Positions 34,128 to 46,579 are shown, counted from the first letter of the stretch. The stretch: DNA of 64,000 nucleotides from Sphingomonas sp. Mn802worker (GCF_000382485.1 NZ_AORY01000016.1:1-64000), one strand, 5' to 3'. The notes: generated from the sequence alone by a model not told the origin. Program-made: numbers and translations.

Positions 34128-35507
34128 ATGCGGACAAACCCCTTGCTGGCGACCGCCTGCGCGATCGCCTGTGTCGCGATCCATGCGCCGGCGAGCGCGC
34201 AAGTCGTTGAGGCGCGTGCATCCGGCGTCACCGCCCCTGCTGCGACCGTCCCGCCTCAAACGATGGCTGCCGACGGACGTGTCGCGATCCATGCGCAGGC
34301 GACGTTCGTCCTTCAAGCCACGCCCGGCTTCACGTCTCCCTACAGCGGCACCAACAGCCTTGCGCCGCATCAGGCCAAAGAGACGGTCGACGTGACGCTC
34401 TACGCCGGCGTTCGCCCGTGGGCGGGAGCAGAACTGTGGGCGAACCCGGAAATCGACCAGGGTTTCGGCCTGTCGAACACGCTGGGCGTCGCCGGTTTTC
34501 CAAGCGCGGAAGCGTACAAGGTCGGGCGCAGCGATCCGTATCTGCGGCTTCAGCGCCTGTTCTTGCGCGAGACGATCGCGCTTGACGGAACGCGGGAGGA
34601 AGTCGCCGGCGTTGCCAATCAGCTTTCCGGATCGCGCATGACCGATCGCATCGTGCTGACCGCGGGCAAGTTCGGCGTTGGCGACGTGTTCGACACCAAC
34701 AGCTACGCGCACGATCCACGCGGCGACTTCCTGAACTGGGCCGCAGTCGATGCCGGCAGCTTCGACTATGCCGCCGACGCCTGGGGATACAGCACCGGCG
34801 CGGCCGCCGAATGGTACCGAAGAGCGTGGGCGCTGCGCTTTGGCGGCTTCAACCTGTCGACGGTGCCGAATGGAGAAGCCCTCGAAACCGGGTTCGGGCA
34901 ATATCAGCTCGATGCCGAGGTCGAGCATCGCCACCTGATCGGCGGACGTCCGGGCGCGGTGCGCGTCACGATGTTCCGTAACCGCGGGCAATTCGGACGC
35001 TTCGACGCGGCGGTGACGCTGGCAAGTCGCATAGGCGGACATGCCGACACCGCGCTGGTGCGCCGCCGCCAAACGCGCATCGGCGTCAGCGTCAATGCCG
35101 AGCAGGCGGTCACCGACACGTTCGGCATCTTTGCCCGCGCCGGCATCGCCGACGGCCAGGTCGAGCCGTACGATTTCACCGATATCGACCGGACGGCGCA
35201 GGCGGGCCTCACGCTCAATGGCGCGGGGTGGAGCCGCGGCGGCGACACGATCGGAGCGGTGCTGGTCGTCAACGGCATCAGTCGCGCGCATGGACGCTAC
35301 CTCGATGCAGGCGGCCTCGGCGTCCTCGTCGGCGACGGGAGACTGCTGCATCCGGGGCCGGAATATATTGGCGAGGCCTATTACAAGCTGACCGCCGGCG
35401 CGGGCGTCGAGTTCTCGCTCGATTATCAGTTGGTCGCCAACCCCGGCTACAATCGCGACCGCGGCCCCGCCAACGTCTTCGCGGTCCGCGCACACGAGGC
35501 GTTCTGA
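34128..35507 (+). CDS. OprB-like outer-membrane porin
   Basis: A 459-residue barrel protein with a signal peptide ending near residue 24 (APASAQ). Sequence segments include HAQATFVLQATPGFTSPYSG, GAELWANPEIDQGFGLSNT, LQRLFLRETIALDG, DRIVLTAGKFGVGDVFDTN and a C-terminal phenylalanine; these match the carbohydrate-porin OprB family. It is followed by an ABC permease and ATPase on the same strand, so it probably admits the same solute. Start ATG 34128 is the only one in front of the signal peptide. Confidence 0.85.
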   Translation: MRTNPLLATACAIACVAIHAPASAQVVEARASGVTAPAATVPPQTMAADGRVAIHAQATFVLQATPGFTSPYSGTNSLAPHQAKETVDVTLYAGVRPWAGAELWANPEIDQGFGLSNTLGVAGFPSAEAYKVGRSDPYLRLQRLFLRETIALDGTREEVAGVANQLSGSRMTDRIVLTAGKFGVGDVFDTNSYAHDPRGDFLNWAAVDAGSFDYAADAWGYSTGAAAEWYRRAWALRFGGFNLSTVPNGEALETGFGQYQLDAEVEHRHLIGGRPGAVRVTMFRNRGQFGRFDAAVTLASRIGGHADTALVRRRQTRIGVSVNAEQAVTDTFGIFARAGIADGQVEPYDFTDIDRTAQAGLTLNGAGWSRGGDTIGAVLVVNGISRAHGRYLDAGGLGVLVGDGRLLHPGPEYIGEAYYKLTAGAGVEFSLDYQLVANPGYNRDRGPANVFAVRAHEAF

Positions 35508-35598
35508 GCATGCGCGTTGCAACACGGTCGTCAGCACACGTCGCCGGGTGTCGGCACCCTGGCGTGGCCGCGCCAAGCCGCGATCAAAGGGTGACAAG

Positions 35599-37362
35599 AT
35601 GACGCCACGAGCACCTGACACCCAACGCACCGGTTTCCTGGGCTTCGCACCGCGCGGTCTACGTGCCGGCATAGGGTGGCCCGACCTCGCGCTCTTCACC
35701 ATCCTGCTCGCCGTCGGCGTCGGCGTGGCGAGCGGCGTGCACGACGCGGTCGAGCCGCTGTCGCGGCTGCGGGTGGAGGCGGTCTCGATCGACTGGCGGA
35801 TGTTGCCCGGCTACGCACTGCTGACCACGCTGCGCCTGTTCGCCGCGCTGACGGCGTCGTTCGTCTTCACGGTCGTGGCGGCGACCGCCGCGGCCAAGAG
35901 CCGTCGTGCCGAGCTGGTCATCATCCCCGCGCTCGACATCCTTCAGTCGGTGCCGGTGCTAGGCTTCATGACCTTCACGGTCACCGCGTTCATGGGGCTG
36001 TTCCCCGGCAGCCGGATCGGGGTCGAATGCGCCGCGATCTTCGCAATCTTCACCAGCCAGGCGTGGAACATGGCGTTCAGCCTGTACCAGTCGCTGCGGC
36101 AGGTGCCCGCAGACCTGAACGAAGTCGCCAGCGGGTTCGGACTGTCGCCCTTGCGACGGCTGCTGCGTGTCGAGCTTCCGTTTTCAACGCCGGGCCTCGT
36201 GTGGAACGCGATGATGTCGATGTCGGGCGGCTGGTTCTTCGTTGTCGCATCGGAGGCGATCAGCGTCGGGCATACGCAGATCATGCTGCCGGGGATCGGA
36301 TCATGGCTTGCGCTTGCAATCGAGCGACGGGACCTGATCGCGGTGGCGCAGGCGGTCGCGGCGATGGCGGTGGTCATCCTGCTCTACGATCAGCTCGTGT
36401 TCCGGCCGGTCATCGCCTGGGCCGATCGCTTCCGCGTCGAACAGACCGCCAGTGTCAGCCCGCCGCGATCGTGGGTGTTCGATCTGTTCCGGCGTGCACG
36501 GTTGCTGCCGGTGCTGAACGCGCCGCTGCGCGGAGCCGCCGCGCTCATCTTCGTCGCGGAGGCAGCGCCAAAACCGATGGCGCAACGGCGGCAGTTCGCC
36601 CCGCGCAAGGGCGCGCCGCCGCCCGGTCTGCGACTGTGGACGCTGCTGGTCATCGCTGCGGCAGTCGCGGCGAGCCTTTATGCAATCCGCTTCCTCGGCC
36701 AAACGCTGACGCCGGGCGATGCCGCACGCGCGCTCGGCTACGGCCTGCTGACGCTGCTGCGGGTCGTGGTGCTGATCGTCATCGCCAGTCTGATCTGGGT
36801 GCCGGTCGGCGTGTGGATCGGCCTGCGCCCGCGTTGGGCGGCGCGGATCCAGCCGGTCGCGCAGTTCCTCGCCGCCTTCCCGGCCAACGTCCTGTTCCCG
36901 ATTGCGGTGGTGGCGATCGTCCGCTTCCACCTCGAAGCCGACGTGTGGCTGTCGCCGCTGATGGTGCTGGGGACGCAGTGGTACATCCTGTTCAACGTCA
37001 TCGCAGGCGCAAGCGCGATACCCAACGACCTGATCGAGGCCGGCCAGATGTTCGGCGTGCGAGGCTGGCAATGGTGGCGCCGCCTGATCCTGCCCGGCAT
37101 CTTCCCTTATTATGTCACCGGAGCGCTGACCGCATCGGGCGGATCGTGGAACGCCAGCATCGTCGCGGAGGCCGTGTCGTGGGGGTCGACCCACCTGCGC
37201 GCCAGCGGGCTCGGCAGCTACATCGCCGATGCGACCGCCGCCGGCGACAGCGCGCGCGTGCTGCTCGGTATCATGGTCATGTCGGTGTTCGTGATCGCGA
37301 TCAACCGCCTGCTCTTTCGCCCGCTTTACCGCATCTCCGAACGCCGCCTGCGGCTGTCCTGA
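35599..37362 (+). CDS. ABC transporter permease, two fused modules (NitT/TauT type)
   Basis: A 587-residue inner-membrane protein consisting of two tandem BPD_transp_1 domains (about 20-280 and 340-585), some 12 helices in all. Each module has its EAA loop: EVASGFGLSPLRRLLRVELP and EAGQMFGVRGWQWWRRL, which contact the ATPase. One polypeptide thus replaces the usual permease dimer. It belongs with the nitrate/sulfonate/bicarbonate group by sequence character, yet no periplasmic binding protein is encoded nearby. ATG 35599 with AAAGGG upstream; the ATPase follows 14 bases after the stop. Confidence 0.87.
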   Translation: MTPRAPDTQRTGFLGFAPRGLRAGIGWPDLALFTILLAVGVGVASGVHDAVEPLSRLRVEAVSIDWRMLPGYALLTTLRLFAALTASFVFTVVAATAAAKSRRAELVIIPALDILQSVPVLGFMTFTVTAFMGLFPGSRIGVECAAIFAIFTSQAWNMAFSLYQSLRQVPADLNEVASGFGLSPLRRLLRVELPFSTPGLVWNAMMSMSGGWFFVVASEAISVGHTQIMLPGIGSWLALAIERRDLIAVAQAVAAMAVVILLYDQLVFRPVIAWADRFRVEQTASVSPPRSWVFDLFRRARLLPVLNAPLRGAAALIFVAEAAPKPMAQRRQFAPRKGAPPPGLRLWTLLVIAAAVAASLYAIRFLGQTLTPGDAARALGYGLLTLLRVVVLIVIASLIWVPVGVWIGLRPRWAARIQPVAQFLAAFPANVLFPIAVVAIVRFHLEADVWLSPLMVLGTQWYILFNVIAGASAIPNDLIEAGQMFGVRGWQWWRRLILPGIFPYYVTGALTASGGSWNASIVAEAVSWGSTHLRASGLGSYIADATAAGDSARVLLGIMVMSVFVIAINRLLFRPLYRISERRLRLS

Positions 37363-37376
37363 GGAACCTCACGGCC

Positions 37377-38690
37377 ATGACCATCGCCCGTTCCAAGCCC
37401 GTCGTCACCATCGAGCGCCTCAGCCACAGCTACGGCGGAGTCGAGGGCGGAACACCGATCCTCGACGATGTCGAGCTGGCCGTGAACGAAGGCGAGGTCG
37501 TCGGGCTGCTCGGGCGATCGGGCTCGGGCAAATCCACGCTGCTGCGCTCGATCGCGGGTCTGGTCAGCCCGACCGCGGGCGAGCTGACCTTCGTTCCCGA
37601 CGATGCCGGCGATCCCCGCTCGGTCGCGATGGTGTTCCAGTCATTCGCGCTGATGCCGTGGCTGACCGTGCAGCAGAATGTCGAGCTGGGGCTGGAGGCG
37701 CAGCGGGTGCCGGCGGACGAGCGACGCCGGCGCGCGCTCGCCGCGATTGATCTGATCGGACTCGACGGGTTCGAGAACGCCTTTCCCAAGGAACTGTCGG
37801 GCGGCATGCGGCAGCGCGTCGGGCTGGCGCGCGCGTTGGTGGTGGAACCATCGCTGCTGCTGATGGACGAGCCGTTCTCCGCGCTCGACGTGCTGACCGC
37901 CGAGACGCTGCGGACTGACCTGCTCGAGCTGTGGGGCGAGGAGAAACTCGGCATCGCGTCGATCCTGATCGTCACCCACAATATCGAGGAAGCGGTGCTG
38001 ATGTGCGATCGCATCCTCGTGCTGTCGTCCAATCCGGGGCGGATCGCCGCGGAGTTCCGCGTCGACCTGCCGCAACCGCGCGACCGGCTCGATCCAGCAT
38101 TCAGGGACCTGGTCGAGCAGATATACGCGACCATGACGCAGCGGCCGGTGCCATCGCCGACGGTGGCCGGTGTCGCGCCCGGGACGTCCGCCGAACACGG
38201 CATCGAACGGCCATTGCCCGACGTGTCGGTCAACACGCTGGCCGGGCTGATCGAGGAAGTCGAGGCTGCACCCTTCCTCGGACGCGCACCGCTCTCGACG
38301 CTCGCCGATACGCTCCAGCTCGAGATCGACGACCTGTTCCCGATCGTGGAAAGCCTGCAGTTGCTCCACTTCATCGACGTGGTCGACGGCGATGCGGTCC
38401 TGACCCGGCGCGGGCACGCGTTCGCGCAGGAGGGGGTCGATCAACGCAAGACCAATTTCCGCCGCGCGCTGGAAACGCAGGTCCGGCTGGCGCGGCACAT
38501 CCGCACCGTGCTTGACGAACGGCCGACGCATCAGGCTCCTGCGCGGCGCTTCCGCGACGAGCTGGAGGATCACATGTCGCCCGACTTTGCCGGCATCACG
38601 TTGAAGGTGGTGACCGAATGGGGGCGCTACGCGGAGTTGTTCGCGTACGACGATGATGAAGACCGCTTCAGCCTCGACGATCCGGCCTGA
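37377..38690 (+). CDS. ABC transporter ATPase with C-terminal AAA-associated domain
   Basis: A 437-residue protein. Residues 1-260 are a NitT/TauT-type ATPase with Walker A GRSGSGKST, signature LSGGMRQR, Walker B LLLMDEP and switch histidine IVTHNIEEA. Residues from about 300 form an extra winged-helix-like domain (LAGLIEEVEAAPFLGRAPLS, RRALETQVRLARHIR) of the AAA-associated C-terminal type, known from SBP-poor transporters of this group. The reading frame is open far upstream, but ATG 37377, 14 bases after the permease stop, starts the ATPase domain. Solute unknown. Confidence 0.87.
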   Translation: MTIARSKPVVTIERLSHSYGGVEGGTPILDDVELAVNEGEVVGLLGRSGSGKSTLLRSIAGLVSPTAGELTFVPDDAGDPRSVAMVFQSFALMPWLTVQQNVELGLEAQRVPADERRRRALAAIDLIGLDGFENAFPKELSGGMRQRVGLARALVVEPSLLLMDEPFSALDVLTAETLRTDLLELWGEEKLGIASILIVTHNIEEAVLMCDRILVLSSNPGRIAAEFRVDLPQPRDRLDPAFRDLVEQIYATMTQRPVPSPTVAGVAPGTSAEHGIERPLPDVSVNTLAGLIEEVEAAPFLGRAPLSTLADTLQLEIDDLFPIVESLQLLHFIDVVDGDAVLTRRGHAFAQEGVDQRKTNFRRALETQVRLARHIRTVLDERPTHQAPARRFRDELEDHMSPDFAGITLKVVTEWGRYAELFAYDDDEDRFSLDDPA

Positions 38691-38717
38691 CCAGCGCGCT
38701 TGGGCAACCGCACCCGC

Positions 38718-39404
38718 TCACTGGTCGGGGCGGAGGCGATAACCGACGGCCAGTTCGTTGCCGATCACGGTGCCGACTGCTTGCGGCGCCTCGAGTTTCT
38801 GCCGCAGGTTGCGGATGACGATGCGCAGATATTCGACGCGCGGTTCCTCGTCGGCGCGCCAGCATCCCGACAGCAACCGCTCGTGCGTCACGACGCGTCC
38901 GGTGTGGCGCGCGAGGACGCCGAGCACGTCATGCTCCTTGCGCGTCAGATGCACCTCCTCGCCGCCACGCGTGACGATGCGGCGATCGAGATCGATGACG
39001 AGGTCGCCGCGCCTGACCACCTTTTGCGTCACCTGTGCGGAACCCTGGTGACGCAGCGCGACACGCAGCCGCGCCAGCAACTCGTCGGTGTCGAACGGCT
39101 TGGTCACGAAATCGTCCGCGCCAAGATCGAGTGCGGTCACTTTTTCATCCACCGCATCGCGCGCCGACACGACCAGGATGACGAGATCGCCCTGCGCGCG
39201 CAGCAGCGGAATGATGCCAAGGCCGTCACGGTCGGGCAGGCCGAGGTCGAGCAGCACCGCATCCGGATGCTCGCCCACCGCCTGACGCAGCGCATCCTTC
39301 CCGTTCGCGGCCTCGACCACGTCATAGCCCGCGCGGAGCAGCGTGTTGCGCAGCAGGCGACGGATCGCGGCATCGTCATCCACCACCAGTATCCGGGTCG
39401 GCAT
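38718..39404 (-). CDS. kdpE: KdpE response regulator
   Basis: A 228-residue OmpR-type regulator. Receiver domain with acidic triad VVDDD, phosphorylated Asp53 (LLDLGLPD), and lysine in FVTKPF. C-terminal winged helix (LTRKEHDVLGVLARHTGRVV, EYLRIVIRNLRQKLE). It is activated by KdpD and induces the kdp operon at low potassium or high osmolarity. One base separates it from kdpD. It lies convergent with the ABC ATPase gene, 27 bases apart. Confidence 0.95.
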   Translation of the reverse strand: MPTRILVVDDDAAIRRLLRNTLLRAGYDVVEAANGKDALRQAVGEHPDAVLLDLGLPDRDGLGIIPLLRAQGDLVILVVSARDAVDEKVTALDLGADDFVTKPFDTDELLARLRVALRHQGSAQVTQKVVRRGDLVIDLDRRIVTRGGEEVHLTRKEHDVLGVLARHTGRVVTHERLLSGCWRADEEPRVEYLRIVIRNLRQKLEAPQAVGTVIGNELAVGYRLRPDQ

Positions 39405-39405
39405 C

Positions 39406-42093
39406 TCAGTTACCCTCGGTCAAGCTATCGCGGACGATCAGGACCGGCGGGAAAACCAGCACGAAGGCCGCGCCCGTCGCGTCGGAACGATTCGCTGCCT
39501 CGACGATCATCCCCATCGCTTCCGCGAACGCCTTGACGATCGCGAGGCCGAGCCCGGTGCCGCCGATCGCGCGGTCGGACCCTTCCAGCCGGCGGAACGT
39601 CTCGAACACCTCGTTCTCGCGGCCGGGTGGCAGGCCGGGTCCATGATCGAGCACCGCCAGCCTGAGTTCGCCGTAGCGGTTGCGCCCCTCGATCACGATC
39701 TCGCTGCCGGGTTCGCCGTAGCGCCCGGCATTGTCGAGCAGGTTGAGCAGACAATGGTGCAGCAATTGCGGGTCCGCGCGCACCAGCGGCAGGTCGGGCG
39801 GCACGTCGAGGCGAACGGCGTGCCCCTCCAGCGCGCAGCGCGCGTCGTGCGCGGCGCCGGTCACCGCATCGCTCAGATCGATCGCCTCGACCCGAAGTTT
39901 GAGCGCTCCGGCCTCGACCCGCGCCATGTCGAGCAGGTTGGCGACGAAACGGTTCAGGCGCTGCGCCTCGCTCTCGATCGTGCCGATCAGTTCGGGGCTC
40001 GCGCCGTGGTGCAGTTGCGCGGCGGCGGCGATCACCGCGGTCAGTGGCGTGCGCAGGTCGTGGCTGACCGACGACAATAGCGCCGCGCGCAGCCGGTCGC
40101 GCGTCCGCACCGCGTCGACGTCGCGCATCTCCGCCTGCAAGCGCAGCCGTTCGAGCACCAACGCCGACTGGTCGATCAGGCTGCTGAGCAGCGGCAATTG
40201 GTCGGCGCGCACGGGGCTGCCGACCCGGTCGCTCGCGACGCCGATTACGCCCAGCACGCGCTCGCCCGTCTTCATCGGCTGAAACAGCCATTCCGACGCG
40301 GCGAGCGTCCCCGATCCCTTCCCCGCCGGGCTGCCGGTGTCGAACGCCCAGCTCGCCGCGGCCGTGTCCATCGTGTCGAGGCGATACGCCGGATCGCTCG
40401 CGGCCATGATATCGAGTTCAGGTCCATGTTCGCGCCCGAGCAGCACGACCTGCACGTCGAGCAGGCGACGCACATCGTCGCAGATCATCTGCGCCGCGGT
40501 GTCTAGGTCGTTGACGCCTGCGATCTGGCGCAGGAATCCGGCCAGGATCGCGTTGGTCCGTGCGCTGGCAGTCGCCAGGTCGGCCTGCGCCCTCACCCGT
40601 GCGGTCAGCTGGCTGGTGGCGACCGCGATGCCGAGCAGCACGATCACCGAGATAAGGTTCTCAGGGTTGCTGATCGTCAGTGTGCCGGTCGGCGGCAGAA
40701 AGAAGAAATTGTACGCAAGGCTCGATGCGATCCCGGCGTAGAGCCCGGTGCGCAACCCGAACAGGCTCGCCGCCGCCATGACCGGCAGCAGGTACAAGAG
40801 CGCCACGTTGCCGAGGTTGAGAATCTGGAACAGCGCGCTCGCCAGGGCGGTGACGACGGCGACCAGCCCGGTGGTGATCGCATAGCCGGCAGGGCTGCCC
40901 CACTGTCCGCCGCGACCGGACATGCTGCGCGCACTCGCCTGCGTCGCGACCGGCATCGGCAGGACGTGGACGGTCACGTCGGGTGTGTCGCGCACCAGCT
41001 GGTCGACGATCGAGCCGTGGCGCAGCTCGAACCAGCGCGAGCGGTGCGACTTGCCGAGCACCAGCTGCGTCGCACGCAGGTCCACCAGCACCGCTTGCAG
41101 CCCCGCGACGACGCGCTCGGCCGGCACGGTCGCGACTGCCGCACCCAGTTGCGTCGCGAGCGTCATCGTCGCGGCGACGCGCGCGTGCTGCTCGTCGGTG
41201 AAATGCGCCGCGCGCGGTGTCTCGATGAACACCGCGGTCCATGGGCCGCGCAGGCCGTCGGCGACGCGTTTCGCCGCCCGGACCAGCGCGTCGCAGCCCG
41301 GTTGCTCGCTGATCGCGACGACGATGCGGTCGCTGCCCGCCCAGGTGCCGCCCAGCCCTAGTGCGCGCACATCGTCGAGCATCCGCGCGTCGACCGCCTG
41401 CGCCGCGCGGCGCAGCGCCAGCTCGCGCAATGCCGACAGGTTCGATTTGGAGAAGAAATGGCCCAGCGCGCGCGTTGCCTCAGCCGGCAGGTATACCTTG
41501 CCTGCCTTCAACCGCTCGATCAGCTCGTCGGGCGGGATGTCGACGACCTCGATCTCGGCCAGCTCAAGGATGCGGTCGGGCACCGTCTCACGCACCCGCA
41601 CCCGCGTGAAGCTGGCGACGACGTCGTTCAAACTCTCGACGTGCTGGATGTTGACGGTCGAATAGACGTCGATCCCGGCCGACAGCAGTTCCTCGACATC
41701 CTGATATCGCTTGGGATGGCGACTGCCGGGCGCGTTGGTGTGCGCGAGTTCGTCGACCAGCACCAGCCGCGGCGCGCGCGCGAGGATCGCATCAAGGTCA
41801 ATCTCGCGCAGCGTGCGGCCCTCGTACGGCACCTCGCGGCGTGCGATGATCTCGTGCCCGCGCGTCAGCGCTTCGGTCTCGGCGCGGCCGTGCGTCTCGA
41901 CCACGCCGATCACCACGTCGGCGCCGTCGCGGCGGCGCGCGGCACCTTCGGACAGCATCTCGAACGTCTTGCCGACACCCGGCGCGGCGCCGAGGAAGAT
42001 TTTGAGCCGCCCCCTGCCCTCCTGCGCGGCGGCGCGCAGCAGCGCGTCGGGATCGGGACGCGCAGCCTCGTGTCCTGATCCCGCAACCGGCAT
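39406..42093 (-). CDS. kdpD: KdpD sensor histidine kinase
   Basis: Full-length KdpD, 895 residues. The N-terminal KdpD domain has the Walker-type GAAPGVGKT (about 35-43) and LVDELAHTNAPGS. A universal-stress-like domain follows (about 250-370), then four membrane helices (about 400-500, including ALLYLLPVMAAASLFGLRTG), a GAF region, phospho-accepting His678 in SSVSHDLRTPLT, N-box LLDNAGRYG and G-box GGTGLGL. It senses potassium limitation. Its ATG shares one base with the kdpC stop. Confidence 0.96.
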   Translation of the reverse strand: MPVAGSGHEAARPDPDALLRAAAQEGRGRLKIFLGAAPGVGKTFEMLSEGAARRRDGADVVIGVVETHGRAETEALTRGHEIIARREVPYEGRTLREIDLDAILARAPRLVLVDELAHTNAPGSRHPKRYQDVEELLSAGIDVYSTVNIQHVESLNDVVASFTRVRVRETVPDRILELAEIEVVDIPPDELIERLKAGKVYLPAEATRALGHFFSKSNLSALRELALRRAAQAVDARMLDDVRALGLGGTWAGSDRIVVAISEQPGCDALVRAAKRVADGLRGPWTAVFIETPRAAHFTDEQHARVAATMTLATQLGAAVATVPAERVVAGLQAVLVDLRATQLVLGKSHRSRWFELRHGSIVDQLVRDTPDVTVHVLPMPVATQASARSMSGRGGQWGSPAGYAITTGLVAVVTALASALFQILNLGNVALLYLLPVMAAASLFGLRTGLYAGIASSLAYNFFFLPPTGTLTISNPENLISVIVLLGIAVATSQLTARVRAQADLATASARTNAILAGFLRQIAGVNDLDTAAQMICDDVRRLLDVQVVLLGREHGPELDIMAASDPAYRLDTMDTAAASWAFDTGSPAGKGSGTLAASEWLFQPMKTGERVLGVIGVASDRVGSPVRADQLPLLSSLIDQSALVLERLRLQAEMRDVDAVRTRDRLRAALLSSVSHDLRTPLTAVIAAAAQLHHGASPELIGTIESEAQRLNRFVANLLDMARVEAGALKLRVEAIDLSDAVTGAAHDARCALEGHAVRLDVPPDLPLVRADPQLLHHCLLNLLDNAGRYGEPGSEIVIEGRNRYGELRLAVLDHGPGLPPGRENEVFETFRRLEGSDRAIGGTGLGLAIVKAFAEAMGMIVEAANRSDATGAAFVLVFPPVLIVRDSLTEGN

Positions 42094-42680
42094 CAGCGCG
42101 CGGTCGCTCCCCGCTGCGCCGCGTCCAGCGCCTGGTTAAGCGCGAGGACGTTGACGCGCGGGTCACCCAGGAGCGGACGGACCGTCAGCTGCGCGACGAG
42201 CGTCCGCACGCGCGCCAACGGCAGCCCGCGTGTCTTCGCGATCCGCGGCGCCTGCGCCTGCGCGGCGGCGGGCGACAGATCGGGATCGAGCCCCGACCCG
42301 CTGGCGGTGACGAGATCGGCCGGCAGTGCGCCCGCGACGCCTGCGCCGCGCTGCTTCGCCACATCGGCCTTCACGCGGTCGACCAGCGCCTGCGACGCGG
42401 GGCCGAGGTTCGAGCCCGAGGAGGCGAGCCCGTCATAGCCCTTGCCCGCAGCCGATGGCCGCGTATTGAAATAGCGATCGGTGGTGAACGCCTGACCGAC
42501 CACGGTCGAGCCGATCACCTGACCCTGCGCACCCCGCACCAGGCTGCCGTTCGCCTGCGCCGGGAAGACCAACTGCCCGATGCCGGTCATCGCCAACGGA
42601 TATGCGAGCCCGAGGAGCGCGGCGAACAGGATCGTCATGACGATCGCGGGGCGCAGCGCGGAGGAGAAGTCCTTACCCAT
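42093..42680 (-). CDS. kdpC: K+-transporting ATPase subunit KdpC
   Basis: 195 residues with one N-terminal membrane helix (IVMTILFAALLGLAYPLAMT) and a periplasmic domain. Family motifs seen: GSTVVGQAFT, YFNTRPSAAGKGYDG and LVTASGSGLDPDLSPAAAQAQ-type sequence. It stabilises the KdpA-KdpB complex and promotes ATP binding. Thirteen bases after kdpB and coupled to kdpD. Confidence 0.96.
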   Translation of the reverse strand: MGKDFSSALRPAIVMTILFAALLGLAYPLAMTGIGQLVFPAQANGSLVRGAQGQVIGSTVVGQAFTTDRYFNTRPSAAGKGYDGLASSGSNLGPASQALVDRVKADVAKQRGAGVAGALPADLVTASGSGLDPDLSPAAAQAQAPRIAKTRGLPLARVRTLVAQLTVRPLLGDPRVNVLALNQALDAAQRGATAR

Positions 42681-42693
42681 GTTGCTTGTGTCC

Positions 42694-44742
<2,049 letters not shown>

Positions 44743-44757
44743 GATGGCGTCCCCGTG

Positions 44758-46476
44758 TCAGAACAGCTGGCCGCGGATCATGCTGAGATGATCGGCGATG
44801 GGACCGAGCGCGAGGCTCGGCAGGAAGGTGAGGCCACCCAGAACGAGGATGATGCCGACCAGCAGGCCGACCCACAGTCCGCCCGTGGTCGGGAACGACC
44901 CCGCGCTCTCCGGCGTGTACTTCTTGGCCGCGAGGCTGCCCGCGATCGCCAGCATCGGAACGATGATGAAGAAGCGGCCGACCCACATCGCGACACCCAA
45001 CAGGCCGTTGTAATAAGGCGTGTTGGCGGTCAGTCCGGCGAAGGCCGATCCATTGTTCGCGACCGCGGATGTGAAGGCGTACAGGATCTCGCTGAAGCCG
45101 TGCGGCCCCTTGTTGAGCGGACCCGCCAGCCCCTGCTGCAACACCGACGACAAGGCGGTCAGCCCCAGGATCATCAGCGGCAGCACCGCGATCGCGAGCA
45201 CGGCGAGCTTCACCTCGCGCGCCTCGATCTTCTTGCCGACATATTCGGGCGTGCGTCCGACCATCAACCCGGCGACGAACACCGCCAGGATGGCGAACAG
45301 GAGGAAGCCGTAGATGCCGGCGCCGACGCCGCCGATCACGACCTCGCCCAGCTGCATGTTGAACAGCGGCACCAGCCCGCCGAGCGCGGTGAAGCTGTCG
45401 TGCATCGCGTTGACCGCACCGCATGATGCAGCCGTGGTGACGACCGAGAACAGCGCGGACATGGCGATGCCGAAGCGCACCTCCTTGCCCTCCATGTTGC
45501 CGCCGGCGACGCCCAGGTTGTGGAGCACTGGATTGCCCGCGGCTTCGGCCCAGTAAGTGACACCGGTCCCGACCAGGAACAGCATCATCATCGCCGCGAG
45601 GATCGCCCAGCCCTGCCGCGTGTTGCCGACCGCCTTGCCGAAGGTCCAGGTCAGCCCGACACCGATGACGAAGATTGACAGCATCTGGACGAAGTTGGTC
45701 AGCGCGGTCGGGTTCTCGAACGGATGCGCGGAATTGGCATTGAAGAAGCCGCCACCGTTGGTGCCGAGCATCTTGATCGCTTCCTGGCTGGCCACGGGTC
45801 CGAGCAGGATCGACTGGCGCACGCCTTCCAGCGTCTGGACGCCCACGACGCCCGACATCGTCTGCGGCACGCCGCTCGCGATATAGAAGATCGTCAGCAT
45901 GACGCAGAGCGGCAGCAGCAGGTAGAGCGTGACGCGCGTCACGTCGGCCCAGAAGTTGCCGACCGTCCCCATACCCCGGACATGCGCCTCGCGCCGCGCG
46001 AAGCCGCGGAACAGCGCAAAGGCGAGCGCGATGCCCGTCGACGCCGACAGGAAATTGTGGATCGTCAATCCCAGCATCTGGCCGAGGTTCGACATGGTCG
46101 ACTCACCGCCATAGCTCTGCCAGTTGGTGTTGGCGGTGAAGCTGATCGCGGTGTTGAACGACAGATGCTCGCTCAACCCGCCAAGCTCCTGCGGATTGCC
46201 CGGCAGCACGCCCTGCAACCGCAGGACCGCATAGGTGAAGAACATCAGCACCGTGTTGAACAGCAGCATGTGCACCGCGTAGCGGCGCCAGCCCTGCTCT
46301 TGCGCGGGATCGATGCCCGACAGCTTGTAGAAAACGCGCTCGACCGGGCCCAGCACGATGTGCAGCGGTGTGCGCCGCCCTTCGTACAGTGCGTGGAGCC
46401 ACATGCCGACCGGCTTGGCCAGCGCCAGCAGGATGCCCGTGAAGGCGAGGATCAGGAACCAGCCCTGGAATGTCAT
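44758..46476 (-). CDS. kdpA: K+-transporting ATPase subunit KdpA
   Basis: 572 residues with about ten membrane helices. Four pseudo-repeated selectivity-filter segments typical of the superfamily of K+ transporters are visible, e.g. [37 protein letters not shown] and [12 protein letters not shown]. Binds and translocates K+. Follows kdpF by 13 bases. Confidence 0.97.
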   Translation of the reverse strand: MTFQGWFLILAFTGILLALAKPVGMWLHALYEGRRTPLHIVLGPVERVFYKLSGIDPAQEQGWRRYAVHMLLFNTVLMFFTYAVLRLQGVLPGNPQELGGLSEHLSFNTAISFTANTNWQSYGGESTMSNLGQMLGLTIHNFLSASTGIALAFALFRGFARREAHVRGMGTVGNFWADVTRVTLYLLLPLCVMLTIFYIASGVPQTMSGVVGVQTLEGVRQSILLGPVASQEAIKMLGTNGGGFFNANSAHPFENPTALTNFVQMLSIFVIGVGLTWTFGKAVGNTRQGWAILAAMMMLFLVGTGVTYWAEAAGNPVLHNLGVAGGNMEGKEVRFGIAMSALFSVVTTAASCGAVNAMHDSFTALGGLVPLFNMQLGEVVIGGVGAGIYGFLLFAILAVFVAGLMVGRTPEYVGKKIEAREVKLAVLAIAVLPLMILGLTALSSVLQQGLAGPLNKGPHGFSEILYAFTSAVANNGSAFAGLTANTPYYNGLLGVAMWVGRFFIIVPMLAIAGSLAAKKYTPESAGSFPTTGGLWVGLLVGIILVLGGLTFLPSLALGPIADHLSMIRGQLF

Positions 46477-46489
46477 GGAACCGCTCCCT

Positions 46490-46579
46490 TCAGAAGCGTT
46501 CGGGGCGGATAAGCACCGCCACCAGATAGACGAGGAGGCCGATCGCGGTCAGCGCCGCCAGCCAGAGGTCGAGGGTCAC
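46490..46579 (-). CDS. kdpF: K+-transporting ATPase subunit KdpF
   Basis: A 29-residue single-helix protein ([20 protein letters not shown] then a short RPERF tail), exactly the KdpF size and pattern. GTG start at 46579 with GGGAG eight bases upstream; it ends 13 bases before kdpA. Stabilises the Kdp complex in the membrane. Too short for ordinary gene calling. Confidence 0.9.
   Translation of the reverse strand: MTLDLWLAALTAIGLLVYLVAVLIRPERF

Noticed and set aside
33933..35702. A 589-codon open frame opposite the OprB-like porin
   Set aside because: The porin has a signal peptide and C-terminal Phe; the opposite frame lacks any family signature.
35676..37376. A 567-codon upstream extension in frame with the ABC ATPase
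   Set aside because: It overlaps the fused permease in another frame and is of low-complexity composition; ATG 37377, just after the permease stop, begins the ATPase domain.
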